Source: DATKKX01 sp035542775 (GTDB lineage: Bacteria; Planctomycetota; Phycisphaerae; UBA1845; UTPLA1). Taken from it: 7,512 nt of DNA. Shown here one piece after another: positions 5,761 through 7,512 of this stretch. Where the stretch lies: assembly GCA_035542775.1 (NCBI GenBank), contig DATKKX010000415.1, forward strand, positions 1-7,512. The letters run 5' to 3'. The notes beneath the pieces are model-generated. The model searched no databases. It was not told the DNA's origin and saw only the letters and a program-made list of their open reading frames with translations. The translations under genes were made by a program, and so were the position numbers. The stretch's first letter is position 1. Every line of letters starts with the position of its first letter.

Positions 5761-7079
5761 CCGCCCCCCTGCTGAGTCCGCGCGGCCTGGCCGTTTGCAC
5801 CCAGCCGATCGAGCACGATCTGCCCCTCCTTCAGCACAACGAGAGGTTTGCGCAGCGCCGTGGGATCCTTGAGCGGGTCGCCTCGTACTGCGATCAGATC
5901 GGCGATATATCCCGGAGCAATGCGTCCCAGCGTATTCTCGCGGCCCAGGACTTGAGCCGCCGTGCTGGTCGCGGCGCGAAGGGCCTCGGCCGGGGACATG
6001 CCGTACGCCACCATCAACTCAATCTCGCGGGCGTTGTCGCCATGGGCGAAGACTCCTACGTCACTCCCGCAAGCGATGGTAACGCCCGACCGCAAAGCCC
6101 GGGCAAACATATCCCTGGCCTCCTGAAGCCGTTGCGGCAGAGCTTCACCGGGTTTCCAGCCGGCGTAGCGAGCCATCGCTTCCGAAGCAGCCAGTGTCGG
6201 GCACAGAGCGACGCCTCGCTCATGCATCAACGCCAATGCCTCGTCCGAAGCACTTGTGCCGTGTTCAATGCTGTTGACGCCGGCCAGAACCGCACGTCGA
6301 ATGCCCTCGTCGGTCGTGGCATGGGCAGCTACAGGCTTGCCGGCGCTGTGAGCCTCGGCCACCAAGGCGTTGAGTTCCTCCTGCGAGAACGTGGGCGTGG
6401 CAGGATCCCCCGCCCGCCGCCGATAGTCGGCGTAGAACTTCACCCAGTCGGCCCCGGCCGCGATCTGCTCGCGGACCGCCCGGCGGACCCCATCGACGCC
6501 GGTCGCCTCTTGTGCGCCCTTGGGAACATCCCAGCGCGGGTCGAAACCTGCCGGACCATAACAGCTCGTCGCGACGATCGCGCGGGTTGACGCGAAGACC
6601 CGCGGCCCCGGCACCATTCCGCGGGCGATGGCGTCTCGCAGGGCCACGTCAGCATATCCGGCGCCCTCAGTCCCCAGGTCGCGAAGCGTCGTAAAGCCGG
6701 CCTCCACGGTTGCCCTCGCAGCGGTCACTGCACGGACAGTGCGAAGTTCCAGGGATTCCTTGAGGACCTGATCGTCCCAGGTTGCTTCATCATAAGGATG
6801 GAGCAGGAGGTGGGAGTGAATGTCCATCAAGCCGGGAAGCAGCGTGAGCCCGGACAGATCCAGGCGGACGGCGTCCTCGGGCGGCTTCAGATCCCTCGCC
6901 GGCGCGATCCGAGCAATTCGTCCGTCTATGACCAGAATATCCTGGCCTTCGAGGAGGCTCTCGCCTGCCGCGTCAAGAACCTTCGCCCCCGCCAGCACAA
7001 GCGGCCTGGCTTTTTCCTGGCCCCGCACCGAGGGCACGACCAGACCGAGCACGATAAGGAATACAACACGAGCAGTCAT
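5757..7079 (-). CDS. Exported amidohydrolase, imidazolonepropionase/prolidase-like
   Basis: A 440-residue metal-dependent hydrolase of the amidohydrolase superfamily, of the group that includes Xaa-Pro and Xaa-Arg dipeptidases and imidazolonepropionase-like enzymes. The N-terminus MTARVVFLIVLGLVVPSVRG is a signal peptide, so it should act outside the cytoplasm. A small beta-sandwich segment follows (LVLAGAKVLDAAGE, 27-40; VIDGRIARIAP, 50-60). Then come the metal ligands: HSH (H88, H90) in LPGLMDIHSHLLLH, K214 in WVKFYAD (candidate carboxylated lysine), H253 in AAHAT, H273 in SIEHGT and D340 in CGSDVG. The C-terminal APGYIADLIAVRGDPLKD is also typical. All expected ligands are present. The ATG at 7079 is chosen over the upstream start at 7124 because it begins the signal peptide and has GGAGG nine bases upstream. 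Exact substrate cannot be read from the sequence; a dipeptide or cyclic amide is likely. It lies 60 bp downstream of the phosphatase gene. Confidence 0.92.
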   Translation of the reverse strand: MTARVVFLIVLGLVVPSVRGQEKARPLVLAGAKVLDAAGESLLEGQDILVIDGRIARIAPARDLKPPEDAVRLDLSGLTLLPGLMDIHSHLLLHPYDEATWDDQVLKESLELRTVRAVTAARATVEAGFTTLRDLGTEGAGYADVALRDAIARGMVPGPRVFASTRAIVATSCYGPAGFDPRWDVPKGAQEATGVDGVRRAVREQIAAGADWVKFYADYRRRAGDPATPTFSQEELNALVAEAHSAGKPVAAHATTDEGIRRAVLAGVNSIEHGTSASDEALALMHERGVALCPTLAASEAMARYAGWKPGEALPQRLQEARDMFARALRSGVTIACGSDVGVFAHGDNAREIELMVAYGMSPAEALRAATSTAAQVLGRENTLGRIAPGYIADLIAVRGDPLKDPTALRKPLVVLKEGQIVLDRLGANGQAARTQQGGG

Positions 7080-7088
7080 GTTCCGCAG

Positions 7089-7093
7089 CCTCC
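7089..7093 (-). promoter_or_regulatory. Ribosome binding site of the amidohydrolase gene
   Basis: On the minus strand GGAGG (complement of 7089-7093) lies nine bases before the ATG at 7079-7077. It favours this start over the in-frame ATG-like extension beginning at 7124, whose added residues precede the signal peptide and would spoil it. Confidence 0.6.
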
Positions 7094-7139
7094 ATCCTGG
7101 TAAGTGAGGGCACCAGCATACCAAGCGCCGCCGCTGCAG

Positions 7140-7512
7140 TCAGTAGGTCTGTGCACGCTGGAGGGCGTCGACGAGTTTGCCTTGCCGGTGAAGTAGCTCA
7201 TCACCGAAGGCCACAAGATCCGGGTGAGGAATGGCGCACGGGCGGACTGCAAGCACCTGCTCAACACAGTATTGCTCCCAACCCGGATCGGTCCACGTCG
7301 CCAGGCACAGCAGCGCCGCAGCTGGCGACCGGCTGATGCCTCCTTGACACTGACAAAGCACCGTCCCTTCGATTTCCCGAATGGATTGCGCGAAGTCGAT
7401 GACCGCCTTGGCGTGTTCTATCGTAGGAAAAATCAGTCGCAGGCCGTATTCCGCGCTGTGCCTCTGCCTCAACCGTACACGTGCGGCTTGAAGGAGGTCT
7501 GTTCTGCTCGGC
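7140..7512 (-). CDS. Protein-tyrosine/dual-specificity phosphatase-like protein, 5' end outside window
   Basis: The reading frame is open from the window edge to a TGA at 7142-7140, with at least 123 codons. A TTG at 7472 could start a 110-residue protein, but sense sequence continues to the edge, so the true start is probably outside. The Cys-x5-Arg phosphatase loop is CQGGISR, preceded by VLCQ and followed by SPAAAL; the nucleophile Cys codon is at 7349-7347 and the Arg codon at 7331-7329. This removes phosphate from Tyr or Ser/Thr, or another phosphoester, in the cytoplasm. The C-terminal part (RPCAIPHPDLVAFGDELL) fits small bacterial phosphatases of the predicted tyrosine phosphatase group. 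An obvious general-acid Asp some 30 residues before the Cys is not seen; it may be in the missing part or replaced. The amidohydrolase follows after 60 bp on the same strand and may be cotranscribed. Confidence 0.75.
   Translation of the reverse strand, partial: PSRTDLLQAARVRLRQRHSAEYGLRLIFPTIEHAKAVIDFAQSIREIEGTVLCQCQGGISRSPAAALLCLATWTDPGWEQYCVEQVLAVRPCAIPHPDLVAFGDELLHRQGKLVDALQRAQTY

Noticed and set aside
7473..7512. Minus-strand GCCGCACGTGTACGGTTG resembles the domain V end of group II introns
   Set aside because: The pairing GAGC...GAAA half of domain V is absent and the phosphatase reading frame runs through it without interruption.

Overview
This is a high-GC bacterial window of accessory chromosomal type. 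It carries an ECF sigma factor overlapping a membrane Ser/Thr kinase. That pairing, and the N-terminal pattern of the kinase, are typical of Planctomycetes and Acidobacteria and related uncultured lineages. I cannot place the organism more precisely. No mobile element, rRNA, tRNA or CRISPR array is visible.

Positions 1-438 are non-coding. They hold several short degenerate direct repeats and a near-consensus housekeeping promoter (TTGCCA, 17 bp, CATAAT). The promoter leads into a two-gene operon: an ECF-type sigma factor (439-1020), then a 920-residue Ser/Thr protein kinase (1017-3779) starting at a GTG that overlaps the sigma stop codon. The kinase has a complete catalytic domain, one membrane segment, a roughly 220-residue linker domain and a C-terminal block of about eight or nine further membrane segments. 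The sigma factor lacks the usual acidic cluster in region 2.2 and has a threonine there. This suggests a sigma factor switched on by phosphorylation by its partner kinase.

After a 270-bp gap comes a ketoacyl-ACP synthase III (FabH-like) protein (4050-5165). It keeps the active-site cysteine, but the His and Asn of the catalytic triad align with Ser and Tyr, so it may not be an ordinary condensing enzyme. Downstream, on the same strand, is a 143-residue protein of unknown function (5329-5760).

The right side is transcribed leftwards. A tyrosine/dual-specificity-type phosphatase runs off the window edge (7512-7140). Sixty bases later comes a signal-peptide-bearing amidohydrolase of the imidazolonepropionase/prolidase-like type (7079-5757). 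Its stop codon overlaps the stop codon of the converging unknown gene.

The strongest candidates for follow-up are the predicted phospho-switched sigma/kinase pair and the triad-deficient KAS III homologue. Nothing in the window clearly forms a wholly new multi-gene system.
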